DNA from: Eucalyptus grandis
Taxonomy: Eukaryota > Streptophyta > Magnoliopsida > Myrtales > Myrtaceae
Direction: 5' to 3'
Length of the DNA stretch: 64,000 bases
Assembly: GCF_016545825.1 (NCBI RefSeq)
Contig: NC_052613.1
Coordinates: 3,348,001 to 3,412,000 of the forward strand
The notes beneath the pieces were generated by a model, which searched no databases, had not been told where the DNA came from, and worked only from the letters and a program-made list of their open reading frames with translations. This document shows positions 1 to 10,710 of the stretch, piece after piece. Both the position numbers and the translations under genes were made by a program. The first letter of the stretch is position 1. Every line of letters starts with the position of its first letter.

Positions 1-591
1 TAGCGTGCTATCCAGTTGCTGTCGGGCCTCTACCTTTGAAGGAGAAGATCCATTTTTCAAAAATTTCGATCTAGCTCAATCCCCGAAGTCCACCAAAACA
101 TGAAAATTCTTAGTTGTGTTCTGAATATAAGCTTGTCACCATATTCTAAGAAGGAATTCTAGATGTTATGCATTAGTCGAGCTGAGCAATCGTATCGATC
201 TCGAGACTTGGGGTTTGTAGATAACTAGTCTATATCCTCTGTTTCCACTACTAACGACGAGGGACAGATAGTTTTTAACGAAAGCTGTTTACAAAATGAT
301 AAATCATATCATAAACATGCTTATGGAGGGATGGAATTATGCCTTCCACGTACAAAAATCGCTTTAGAACCTTGGTATATCACTTGTCAACTAATACGAG
401 AGTTGTTTGAATCCCCGTCATAACTCAAAATTTTAATTGTGTTCTGAAAATGAGAAAGACATTCACTCTCAAACACCAATTGGAATTTTACTGTTGTTTC
501 TTGTCATCAAGTTTAAAAATTTTATTAATGTGTCGTAACTCAAAGTAGCAGGCAATCTACAGCTGACGCATGTTGCCTGATTTCTGGGCAG
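1..591. other. No gene seen; probably intron 1 of the cyclase
   Basis: No coding stretch resembling the first exon of an oxidosqualene cyclase (normally the N-terminal ~65 residues, starting MWRLK in this family) is visible. The segment ends in a splice acceptor, with AG at 590-591 directly before the exon that codes FLREQQFKQ. The simplest reading is that this is the 3' part of intron 1 and that exon 1 lies to the left of the window. Loss of exon 1 cannot be excluded. Confidence 0.5.
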
Positions 592-3500
592 TTTTTGAGG
601 GAGCAGCAGTTCAAGCAGGCGATCCCGCCAGTGAGGGTGGAGGATGGCGAGGAGATCACCTACGACAAGGCATCCACTGCCCTGAGGAGGACTGTCCACT
701 TCTTCTCCGCACTGCAGGCCAGTGACGGCCACTGGCCTGCCGAGATTGCCGGGCCTCTTTACTTCCTCCCTCCCCTAGTCATGTGTGTCTACATCACCGG
801 CCACCTCAACACCGTCTTCCCTGCCGAGCACCGCAAAGAGATTCTCCGCTACCTCTACAACCATCAGGTTACTCTTTTTTTAGCAAAAAGAAAGACACCT
901 AGATGAAGAAAATAGCAGAGGAACTTTGAAAGACTTAGACTTGAAACAGTGTGTGTTTTGCACTAATTTTGTTACAGAATGAAGATGGTGGGTGGGGCTT
1001 CCACATTGAAGGTCACAGCACCATGTTCTGCACGGCCCTGAGCTACATATGCATGCGCATTCTTGGTGAAGGGCCTGATGGTGGCCAGTACAATGCTTGT
1101 ACTCGGGCCAGGAAGTGGATTCTTGACCGTGGTGGGGTCACCTACATACCCTCCTGGGGCAAGACTTGGCTTTCGGTACTCTCTCACTCTTCCTTCTATA
1201 ATTGACAAAAATTTGTGCGCTAGATTGTTCTGTTGAGGTGTTCGGGTGAATTGGATATGTGACATTGTGCCTGTGCTTGTGTGCGGTCTTGTCATATGCT
1301 CTGTAGATTTTCGGCCTTTTTGATTGGTCTGGAAGCAATCCAATGCCCCCTGAGTTCTGGATCTTGCCTTCATTCCTCCCCATGCACCCAGGTTTGTTTT
1401 TGCAGATTTTCTTGATCTTGTCCTTGATGGTATTCAATAGTAGTCTTGTATATTTGATTTCACAAAGGTATTGACACGAAGGTGTTTTGACTCATTTTCA
1501 AATTGAAATCACGTGGCGTTTTCGCTGAACGAACAAGAACATGGCATTGGCTTGTTATTGAAATGGCTACCCTTCCAGAATTCCCCTTGAAAGATAGAAA
1601 GTCTCGACTTCTGTTTCGTTTGACTGCCTTTGTCCTTAGTTATATGGATATGTTGTCTGAATGTCCTGTTTTGAATGATGTAGCTAAGATGTGGTGCTAC
1701 TGTCGGACGGTTTACATGCCCATGTCGTACTTGTATGGGAAAAGATTCGTTGGCCCGATCACACCTTTTGTTCAACAGTTAAGAAAAGAACTTCATACTC
1801 AACCCTACGATATGATTTGCTGGAGAAAAGTCCGACATCTTTGTGCCAAGGCAAGAATCCCTAACAGGTCCAAGATATCGTTCTAGAATCAGATAGTTCA
1901 CAAGTCAGAAATTTTTTAACGAAATGAATCAAATTGTTGTTGCAGGAGGATCTCTACTATCCCCATCCCTTAGTACAGGATCTGATCTGGGATAGTCTTT
2001 ACATATTTATAGAGCCGCTTCTCAACCATTGGCCGTTTAATAGACTTAGAGAAAAGGCTCTTCAGGTGACAATGAAGCACATTCACTACGAAGATGAGAA
2101 CAGTCGATATATCACGATTGGATGTGTAGAAAAGGTAATGATACATAAATTTGAGGAGAAAGACACATTAAGTGTAAAATTCTCACATTGTGGGAAAACA
2201 CCACTTAGAATATGTCTTGCGCGTTGGACTTGGACAGGTGTTATGCATGCTTGCTTGCTGGGTAGAAGACCCAGACAGTGACTATTTCAAGAAGCATCTC
2301 GCTAGGATACCGGATTACCTTTGGGTTGCCGAAGATGGAATGAAGATGCAGGTTAGTAGTAGTGTCATCAAACAATGACAGAATTGGGCTTAATTCAAAA
2401 TGATAAGTACTTATGCTGCATATTTGAAAGGTGGAAGCATTCTTATAATAAGGAGAAGATTAATTTAGTAAAGTGAGACCATCTAGAGCGAAGCTTAGTT
2501 TGGTGGTTGGCTCATTCATATGCAGAGTTTTGGTAGCCAAGAGTGGGACACCGGCTTCGCCATCCAAGCTTTGCTTGCCAGTAATATGACTGAGGAGATA
2601 GGACCGGTATTAGCTAGAGGACACGACTTCATTAAAAAATCTCAGGTTTGACCTTTGATTGTTGCAAGCATCGCTTATCTCCAGACATCTTCCTAGTTTC
2701 TTTTGCTTCCTCGCATAAGCTGAAGTGCATCGATCTGTTTATAATATTCCAGGTCAAGGACAATCCTTCTGGTGATTTCAAAAGCATGCACCGTCATATT
2801 ACTAAAGGATCTTGGACATTTTCAGATCAAGATCATGGTTGGCAAGTCTCCGATTGCACTGCAGAAGGTCTGAAGGTAATACCCCAATGAATGCCTTCGC
2901 TGTATCCACAGGTTCAATCCTATCCTAAATTGCTCAGTTTCTCACTGAATTTCCTTCCATGTTTATTCAGTGTTGCTTGCTTTTCTCAATGATGCCACCT
3001 GAAATTGTTGGTGAGAAGATGAAGCCAGAGAGACTGTATGACGCTGTCAACATTTTACTTTCTCTACAAGTGAGTATACCATTGTTTTTCTTTCTTGAGA
3101 AAGACTTGAGAAAATCTTTGATCAAACAAGAAATATTGGCTAAGCTTTGTTTGCTCTATGCATCCCAAAATCACGTTGCCACTTAATTCTTTTGTTGAGT
3201 TTGATTATAAATTGTAATATCATCACATAGTCCATGAATGCCACTTGCTCCAGAGTAAAAATGGTGGATTGCCAGCATGGGAACCTGCAGGAGCTCCAGC
3301 TTGGCTAGAAGTAAGTACTTAATAAATACTTTGGAATTCCTTGATGGTCCTCACAGACTAAGACATGCTTGTTTGTTCATAAATTACTATAGCGCCACTT
3401 CTTCCTCATCATTGTCACTTGCAGCTCCTAAATCCAACAGAGTTCTTTGAGGACATTGTCATTGAGCATGAATATGTCGAATGCACGTCCTCAGCTATCC

Positions 3501-4667
3501 AAGCTTTAGTTTTGTTCAGGAAGTTGTATCCTGAGCACAGGGAGAAGGAGATCGAAGATTTTATATCGAATTCCGTAGAGTATCTGGAGAATGTACAATT
3601 GCCAGATGGCTCGTGGTATGCTCCTCTTCCATTGGGTATTTCTGAAGAATTCAGATAAATTAAAGAAACAGCTGACTAACTGAGCGATTCTTGCAGGTAT
3701 GGGTGCTGGGGAGTTTGTTTTACATACGGCTCATGGTTTGCGCTCGGAGGACTAGCAGCTGCAGGCAAGACATATAGCAATTGTGCAGCTATGCGCAAAG
3801 GAGTTGCTTTTCTTCTAAGAACACAGTTGCAGGATGGTGGGTGGGGAGAAAGCTATCTTTCTTGCCCAAAGAAGGTAATTTCTAGAGGGACCTTCCACAG
3901 CATGTTTGGCTTTAGCTATTTTAGTTGCGCACTTTTCTGACAACACGGGAATCTTGAATTTTCTAATTGCCAAATCGACCGATGTAGGAATACGTGCCGC
4001 TTGAAGGAAACAGATCAAATCTGGTGCAAACTGCTTGGGCTATGATGGGTCTGATTCAAGTGGGGCAGGTCAGTGGATGATATTGTCGTTTGGGTCTCGA
4101 TCGCATTAACCATACTTTGGTGATAATAAAAAATCAATATACAATGTGAAGTTTCTGAGTTTGGTATTTCATCTACTATCAGGCGGAGAGGATCCGACTC
4201 CCCTGCACCGGGCTGCAAAGCTGCTTATCAATTCACAAATGGAAGACGGTGATTACCCTCAACAGGTTGGTACCTTTCAGTAGGTTGATTTCACACAAGG
4301 TTAAAATCTCAGGAAATAAAGAGCGCACGCACCAAAATCGTTGGAAAGAATTTCCTGTGAGCTAATCCACACAACTAGGAAAATCTAGAGATGATTATCG
4401 TCCACGCATATTATCTTACAGACAATCTGTTCAACTCCTCGAAACATCATCAGGAACTATTGCAAATAAAAGAAAACTGATTGAGAGAGAACTGGCTCGG
4501 TAAGAACGAGACAACATGATCTAAGCGTGGACTTTGCATTGCAGGAACTCACAGGGGTTTTCAACAAGAACTGCATGTTACACTATCCCAATTACAGGAA
4601 CACATACCCATTGTGGGCTCTCGCAGAGTATCGGACAAGGGTTCCTTTACCGTCAACAGCCCTCTGA
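592..4667 (+). pseudogene. Oxidosqualene cyclase, beta-amyrin-synthase-like, frameshifted
   Basis: Enzymes of this family (endomembrane-associated) cyclise 2,3-oxidosqualene to triterpenes. Exons read from splice sites: 592-867, 978-1175, 1307-1391, 1684-1850, 1946-2134, 2238-2351, 2526-2645, 2753-2875, 2971-3069, 3254-3310, 3425-3615, 3697-3874, 3988-4068, 4183-4265, 4545-4667 (TGA). Seen: the catalytic DCTAE motif in exon 2753-2875, QW-type repeats (DGGWG, DGSWYG, DGGWGES) and MWCYCR at the start of exon 1684-1850, which is typical of beta-amyrin synthases (lupeol synthases usually have MLCYCR). All exon phases fit except exon 4183-4265. It is 83 nt where 84 is expected, because one G is missing near 4189-4191 (expected [13 protein letters not shown]), so the last ~65 residues shift frame. 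Exon 1 is outside the window. The rest is intact, so the loss is recent, or the missing base is a sequence error. The intron after 1850 starts with GC. Confidence 0.86.
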
Positions 4668-4951
4668 AGAAACAAGGCATACCATCACAGCTTGCATATT
4701 GAGAAAACATAGATTTCATAAGAACAGAAATCAAAATTCATGCATCTGGTTTTTTCTAGTATGATAGTTGTAGATCCGAAGGACTTGCAATCTTAGAATA
4801 GAGGATCAAGCTAAGATTGTTATAACCCCAACTCTACAAGTACAAGGACAGTGACGTGATCATTCTTCCACCCAAAAGACATTATCTCAAACATAACTAT
4901 CATCAACCTATTATCGAAATATATATATATATTTGATAAAAGATTCATATG
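4668..4951. other. 3' flank of the cyclase; no gene
   Basis: AT-rich sequence downstream of the cyclase stop with an (AT)n run near 4918-4932. Possible 3' UTR; no canonical AATAAA was confidently placed. It ends at the 5-bp target site (CTTAC, 4952-4956) of the retrotransposon. Confidence 0.5.
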
Positions 4952-4956
4952 CTTAC

Positions 4957-6760
4957 TGTTGACGCCTAAAATTATTTGTTTTTAATTAGGTTTTCTTTTA
5001 TTTTATCTTTTAGAAAAGCGGAAGAAAAACAAAACAAAAAAAAGAGAAGCAGCCCTCGAATGGGCCCTTACGGCCCATTTCCCCTTTTAGCCCGGCCCCA
5101 CCAGTCGTCTCCTTCCTCACGCCTCTGTAGCACACGCGCAGAGGACGTAACGCCGGAGAGGCAGGCGGACGGCGATCCACGTGGGAGGGGCAGCTGGCGT
5201 CGAATGGGACGCTGGTTCGGCCAGCGGAGGCCGCTTGGCGCACGGGGACCGGCGGTCGAAGCTCAGTCAACCGGCTGCCCCTTGCCTATAAATAGGCCCC
5301 CGTTTCCGTCGTCGAGGGGCACGCCGAGAACGATCGAAGGCTGCAAAGCTTCGAGCTTCCTGCTGAGAGACTTCAGAAGGGGAGCCGAGGTCGAGCAAGC
5401 CCAGATCCGAAGGCTCGCGGCCGGAGAGGGAGAAGTTCTGCCAGGCGGAGACGGAGGGAGACATAGAGGGAGAGAGAGAGAGAGAGAGAGGCTAGCCGAG
5501 GCTTGGGGTCCCCTGAGAGACTTCGGGGAGCTCGAGTTCAGGCCGGCCGTGGTGTGGTGAGCTCGGAGGGGTCCCCAGAGACTTCGGGGAGCTTGACGGG
5601 CGAACCCGAGGAGAGAGAGTGTTACGGCAGATTTGACCAAGCTCGGGTCTCGCCGTCGCCGTCGTCGCTTGCCGTTTCTCCATCGTCGCGAACCGCCCTC
5701 CTGCCGTCGCTGTCACCGTTGCCGCCTTCGTCGTCGCCGCCGAACACCTCGGTTCCCCCCTCCCCTTCGACGCCGCGGATTCGCAAACCCTAGGGTTTGC
5801 GATTTTCCGGGTCGTCGAATCGGATCGGGCCTTGGAGCCGGGTAGGGTTTCACGCGAAATTTCGGGGGGGGCGGCGAGCGGGTCGACAAGCCGGGTCGTA
5901 GGGCGGGTTGTCGGGTCGTGGGCGGGGTCATCGGGTCGGGCGGGCGTCCAAACGCCCGACCACGGCGTCGTTTTTAAAAATTAAAAAAAAAAATCGGGCC
6001 CGCTACACGGGCCCGTCTGCATTTTGGGGCTGGCCCGGGTCGGACCCAACCCGCGGATCCGACCCAGGTCAGTTTTATAATATTTTTAAATAAATAATAA
6101 ATAATAAATAATTTATTTCAAAAAAAAAAAAAATAATTTATTTTAGAAAAAAAACATAAAAAAATGTTTTAATTTCAGAAAATCGAAAAATATTTAAAAA
6201 ATATTAAAAATATTTTATTTTCCGAAAAATCAAAAAAAAAAAATTCCATATTGTCCAAAAATGCCAAAAATTCATGAAAAAGCCATGAAAAAAAAAATTC
6301 AGAAAAAAACCAAAAAGACTCGTATTTTTCAAAAAAAATACCAAAAAATCCCTTTTATGTCCTAAAAAAATTAGAAAATGACTCAAAAAAATGTTTTTCC
6401 TCCCAAAAATGCATGGAAAATCCCCGAAGCATCCAAAAAGCCTTAGGGTTTAAACAAGATTAGGTACCGAAAGGGCATTAGTGATTAACTAGTGTAATCA
6501 AGTCCCCGATCCTAATTTCTCTGGTTGCGTAGGAGTGAGTATTTTTCCCGATACTTCATTTAGGTTTCTAATTAACCCACCCCAAATCGATTAATGGCGA
6601 CTCCAATTTAAAAATTGATTTACAGGTTAAAAACTTGAACCATTAAGTCGTGAATTGGTGGACTTGGGAGAGTCCGGGCTTAACCAATTTCAGCCGAGCC
6701 ATTAGCCTCCTTAGGCGTTCGTACCTGATCGCGGGCGCCGAAATAAAAGAGGTCGTGACA
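4957..6760 (+). repeat. 5' LTR
   Basis: About 1.8 kb, running from TGTTGACGCC to GGTCGTGACA. It contains a TATA box (TATAAATA, 5287-5294), a GA microsatellite near 5470-5490, a GC-rich stretch (about 5500-5960), then very A/T-rich DNA and a conserved end that includes TTAGGGTTTAAACAAG. It matches the 3' LTR along its length, with indels and substitutions, especially in A-runs. Open frames in this GC-rich part are shadows and show no protein-family signal. Confidence 0.92.
5287..5294 (+). promoter_or_regulatory. TATA box of the 5' LTR
   Basis: TATAAATA sits ~330 bp into the LTR, followed by GC-rich presumed transcript sequence. The equivalent in the 3' LTR is TATAAAT at 18205-18211. A transcription start shortly downstream is inferred. 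Confidence 0.6.
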
Positions 6761-6763
6761 GCT

Positions 6764-6785
6764 TGGCGACTCCGCTGGGGACATT
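6764..6785 (+). other. Primer-binding site
   Basis: TGGCGACTCCGCTGGGGACA starts three bases after the 5' LTR. It begins with TGG (complement of the tRNA CCA end). This sequence type is used by Ogre/Tat elements and has been assigned to tRNA-Arg; the tRNA assignment is from memory. Confidence 0.75.
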
Positions 6786-7293
6786 GAGAACTTAGGCCAT
6801 TTTATCTTTGTTTAAATGCTTTGCTGACTTGTTTTTTTTTTCTTTTGTGCGGGGTAATAGCTTAGATTTTTTTATTCTGTTAAAATAAATTGTTTTGTGA
6901 TTATAAACTGCTGTGCATCCTTAAATGTTTTAGCACTACACATGGCACACACAACCCGGCCGCCGGACCTGGGCCGCCATAGGATTTCTAGGATGGTGTT
7001 AAGAAAGATACGACCTCGAACGCGAGACTGCGATGTAGAGGTTGCCTTTCTTTTCCCGAATTTCTTAGCCGAGGTTAGGAGGGTATGCTGCTAACGCAAG
7101 GCGTGACGGGCGGATATCCTTTTAATCTCACCAATCCTTCTAAGTTAGAAATCGAGCCGCACGTCTCATGCGCATGTCTTTGTGCTTGCCATTTTTCTTT
7201 AAAAAGCAAAAGTGATTTCTTTACTTTTACTCAGTCTTTTTATTTGGCCCATGGCAATTTAGGATAAGGTTTTCAAGTCCTAGTTTATATGCG
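6786..7293 (+). other. Retrotransposon leader
   Basis: Untranslated-looking sequence between the PBS and the ORF1-like start codon. Only short open frames; no motif recognised. Confidence 0.5.
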
Positions 7294-8594
7294 ATGGGGA
7301 AAGACGATATCCAGTTCATTCCTGCTCCCAAAGCGGAACTCTTCAGATGGTGGGGTCAATTGGATCAGTTTGCCCAAGAGCGCGTGAAAACCAAAATCGG
7401 TCATCTCCTATCATTGATTCAAATCACTGTTCGTCCCGAAGTCATACAGGCCATGACACATTTCTGGTGCCCGAAGACAATTACTTTTATATTCGGTAGG
7501 TTTGAGCTAACCCCAACCTTGGAAGAATACAACGTCATCACTGGAATGCCTCTTGAGAAAAAGCTCGTCAAACCATTAACAGGCATCATCCCGATACGTG
7601 GGTTAGCACGGCTTTTAAGAACTGAAGTCCATACTATGATACAAATTCTTGAAGATAACCATAAAACCTGCCCACTGGAATTTATGAATGCATGTTTCCA
7701 AAATCAACCTATGACCCATAAAAGTGAGATTTTCCTCATGACCTTTTTCGGGCTCATCATCTTCCCCCATCAAAGAAATGTCATAACTCCCAAGATGGCA
7801 TGGATAGTTGATCGATCTTAAGAGGGGGGAATTATGTCAACATGATTTTAACTGAAACATTCTTGTCCTTTAATCGTTTTAAAGACAACTTAGAGAAAAT
7901 CATGCGAGCCTCTCCTGAAATTTTACAAGTCTGGTTCTTTTCTCACCTAAGTGAATTTCGAAACTTTATGCGATCGTCTGAAACAAATGCTTTTGAAAAT
8001 CCATTACAAAAATTTATGGTTTTAGGACCATATATTCCCAATCAAAGCTGTTTAAATTGGGTAAACTTCCTAAGAGACCCAGCTCATGAGGCATTCCAAT
8101 GGTGTGCTGGTTGGTTCCATGAAAAAAGAGCTCGCTTTGCTTATAAGCGTGATCTCCCAATTCCGTTGCTTGGCCACACCGGCGCCATTCTCTATCACCC
8201 TTATCGGGTGGCACGACAATATGGAGCCCTTCAGGAGGTCCCATCGTCTTCCATCAAGAATGTCTCTTCAGTTCTTTTCAATACAAGCCGTGACTACGAA
8301 TTCGAAGTTTCTACCGCTCAGGAAACCTGGGACAAGTGCCATCGCAAAAGGATCGTGGTACCTGAAGGGCTTGAGGGAGAAGAAGAAGCCCACCACGCCT
8401 CCATGTCCTACATCCACAACCATCGTATCCAGACAAAATGGAAGCCATTAGTCCCTCACTCAATCAAAGAGAGCAGCTCGCACGAGCAAGCAGAGCTCAT
8501 GGAGAGGGATTTGGGAATGGACTGGATGCACACCTCAGAGCCGGTCCAAGAAAGCAAGCATCCGCGCAAGTGCAAGACTCCCCATCGCATATAA
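7294..8594 (+). pseudogene. Retrotransposon ORF1-like protein (DUF7745-like), frameshifted
   Basis: Reads as one ancestral protein in two frames: 7294-7821 (175 aa, ending at a TAA) and 7842-8594 (250 aa). The first part has FWCPKTITFIFGRFELTPTLEEY, the second NWVNFLRDP and LLGHTGAILYHPYRVARQYG. This pattern (a 'W...F..LTPTLEEY' start and a late '..PLLG..G...Y.P..V.RQ.G' block) is what I know from the plant DUF7745 family, found as an extra ORF upstream of gag in Ogre-type elements. The function is unknown. A frame change and stop around 7805-7842 break it. The family name is from memory and needs a profile search. Confidence 0.6.
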
Positions 8595-8832
8595 ATTGGC
8601 AATCATGTGCCCCTTAGTCTTAATAGTGTGAAAGTTTTGTCCCATTGTTTAGGGACTTTTGTTTAATATCTAGTATTTCATTCTGTCATTTCAATTTCAA
8701 GTTTTAGATGTCAGAAGTCTGCGGTCTATAAAATCCTCTTTTGATAAATAAAAAAGCAGTTAGACCATTGCCATGGGTCAATCTTTGTTTACTTTCGTGC
8801 TCATTCATTGTCTTCGCAACAAACAGGTAACT

Positions 8833-10710
8833 ATGAATCGCCGACCATCAATCACCCGCGAATGGCCTCATGCAATAGGGCCCGATCAGAATGATGTACA
8901 AAATCGCCTTATTAACATTGAAGACGGCGTAGGACAGATGTCCATTGTCCTTCGACAACTCTCAAGACAAATGAAATCCACTCAAGTTGACCCCAACTCT
9001 ATAGTTGCCTCAAACACCGTCATGACACCTGCAAATTTGCTAGAAAATAGCTAGTACCATAGACAGTTTGAAAAGATCATGAAAAAGTTAAGCCAGCTGC
9101 AGGAGCAGAATCCCATGGACATATCCAATTATACCAGCATTGAGATCCCTAAAAAACTCAAAGCACCTAAATGCGAAAGGTATGCTGATAACTCTCGCCC
9201 AGAGACCTACTTGCAGGCCTACCTGGTTCAAAGGATGATTCAATCGTACCAATCGAGCTTGACTAGCCCTGCCTTGCGATGGTACATTGTCAGGAAGATT
9301 AGTCCCCTTAAAACCTGGAGGGAACTAATTTATGTTTTTTACCAAGAATATAATATTGACATCAGCCCTAACATAGCCTTGCCCTACGAAGAACTGATGA
9401 TCGCGAAGCACGAGGAGCCATTAGTCGCTGGGATAGGAGAAGAGCATGTCAATGAAGCCTTGCATGATAAATGGGCAGCTGAGCAACATCTTGTTACTGG
9501 AAAATTTCTCACTAGGAAAGGCAAGGAGCCTTTGTACGAGATCAAAGACACAGAGCCTGTTCAAGATCGGGGCACGACAGGACAACTCCCTAAGCTTACT
9601 CCAAGAGCTAGGGTCCAAAGAATACCAACCCCTATCAACTTGGGAAGTGAATCAGATAGTGAAACTCCAATGTCTCTCACTTCCTTTGGCAAAATCGAGC
9701 TGGCAAAACGAAGAGCCTTACTCAAAAGGTCTAGACCAGAAGCCAATAAAAGAAAGTCTAAGCAAATCAATGCAGCATCTGTCGACGAGCCACCGCACCA
9801 AAGCTTCGAGCATTCCCAAGAATACAGCTTTGAAGACTTCCCGGCCCTAGAATACAATCCTAAGGACTTCCAGCGTTATTTCGACAATGAAACTGATGAT
9901 TCATCGTATAACTGTTTCCTACTCTCATCCGGGGATGAAGGCCCGTCAGAAGAGGAAGCATACGTCTTTATCCGCTACAATCCTAACGAAGTACTAAGCT
10001 CGTCACCTGACCATGAGGATAGCTTAAATGCCTCATCCTCCTTCGGTAATGTTGACCCGGAAGAAAGCAATGGGGTAATCTCAATAGAGTCCAGCTTCCT
10101 TGCAACAGAAAAATTCACCACCACAACAGATATGCAGTGGGAAAACCATTGGCCTAACCAAGATACATCAAGCCCGTCTTGCCCTCGTAGGATCATGAGC
10201 CCCATAGAAATGTGGATACCCAATCTCCACAAGTATAATGGCATGGCTTGTCCCGTGGCCCACTTGCAGTATCTCCATGCGGAAATGAGTCGGTACTATG
10301 GCCCGATGTCGTTCACAACTCAGGCATTCCAAGAAACTCTTACGGGGTCTGCATTGCAATGGTTTATCACAGCAAACATTTATCTTCTAAAGGATTGGAA
10401 TGAGCTGACTTCCACATTCTTGCATCAGTACCAAAGCCAGATCGGAACCGAAGCGCCTTGTGAGAGCTTGGCTCACTTCACAAGAAAACCAATGGAAGAT
10501 TTCCGAGCATACGCAAGGAGGTGGAGGGCTTTCATGATGCAAACCCACCCTCAACTGGCTGAAGAAGAGTTAATGAAGCAGTTCATAGAAGTTTTGTCCT
10601 GCAAGCAGCGCTGTTGGCTGCATGGGTTACACTTCCGTAACTTCAACGAGGTAGTCATCGCATGCGAATACTTCGAGTCTACTGAAGGCGAGGAATTCAA
10701 AGACGCTTAG
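8833..10710 (+). pseudogene. Retrotransposon gag with two gag-type domains, one in-frame stop
   Basis: Starts at the ATG at 8833 (MNRRPSITREWPHAIGP) and stays in one frame to 10710, except for a TAG at 9052-9054; the stretch from 9079 is 543 residues long and uninterrupted. Gag forms the particle that packages element RNA. Two gag-core-like segments are visible. The first (about 9150-9400) has TSPALRWY and TWRELIYVFYQEYNID. The second (about 10205-10690) has TLTGSALQWF, DWNELTSTFLHQY and MEDFRAYARRWR, a more complete core. Between them lies an acidic, serine-rich linker (about 9540-10180). No CCHC zinc knuckle was seen. The upstream stop means a full product would need readthrough, or the gene is dead. 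Confidence 0.75.

Noticed and set aside
4976..5931. Long open frames on both strands in the first LTR
   Set aside because: GC-rich, Arg/Pro/Ser-rich low-complexity translations inside an LTR, repeated in the second LTR with frame breaks. No family signal.
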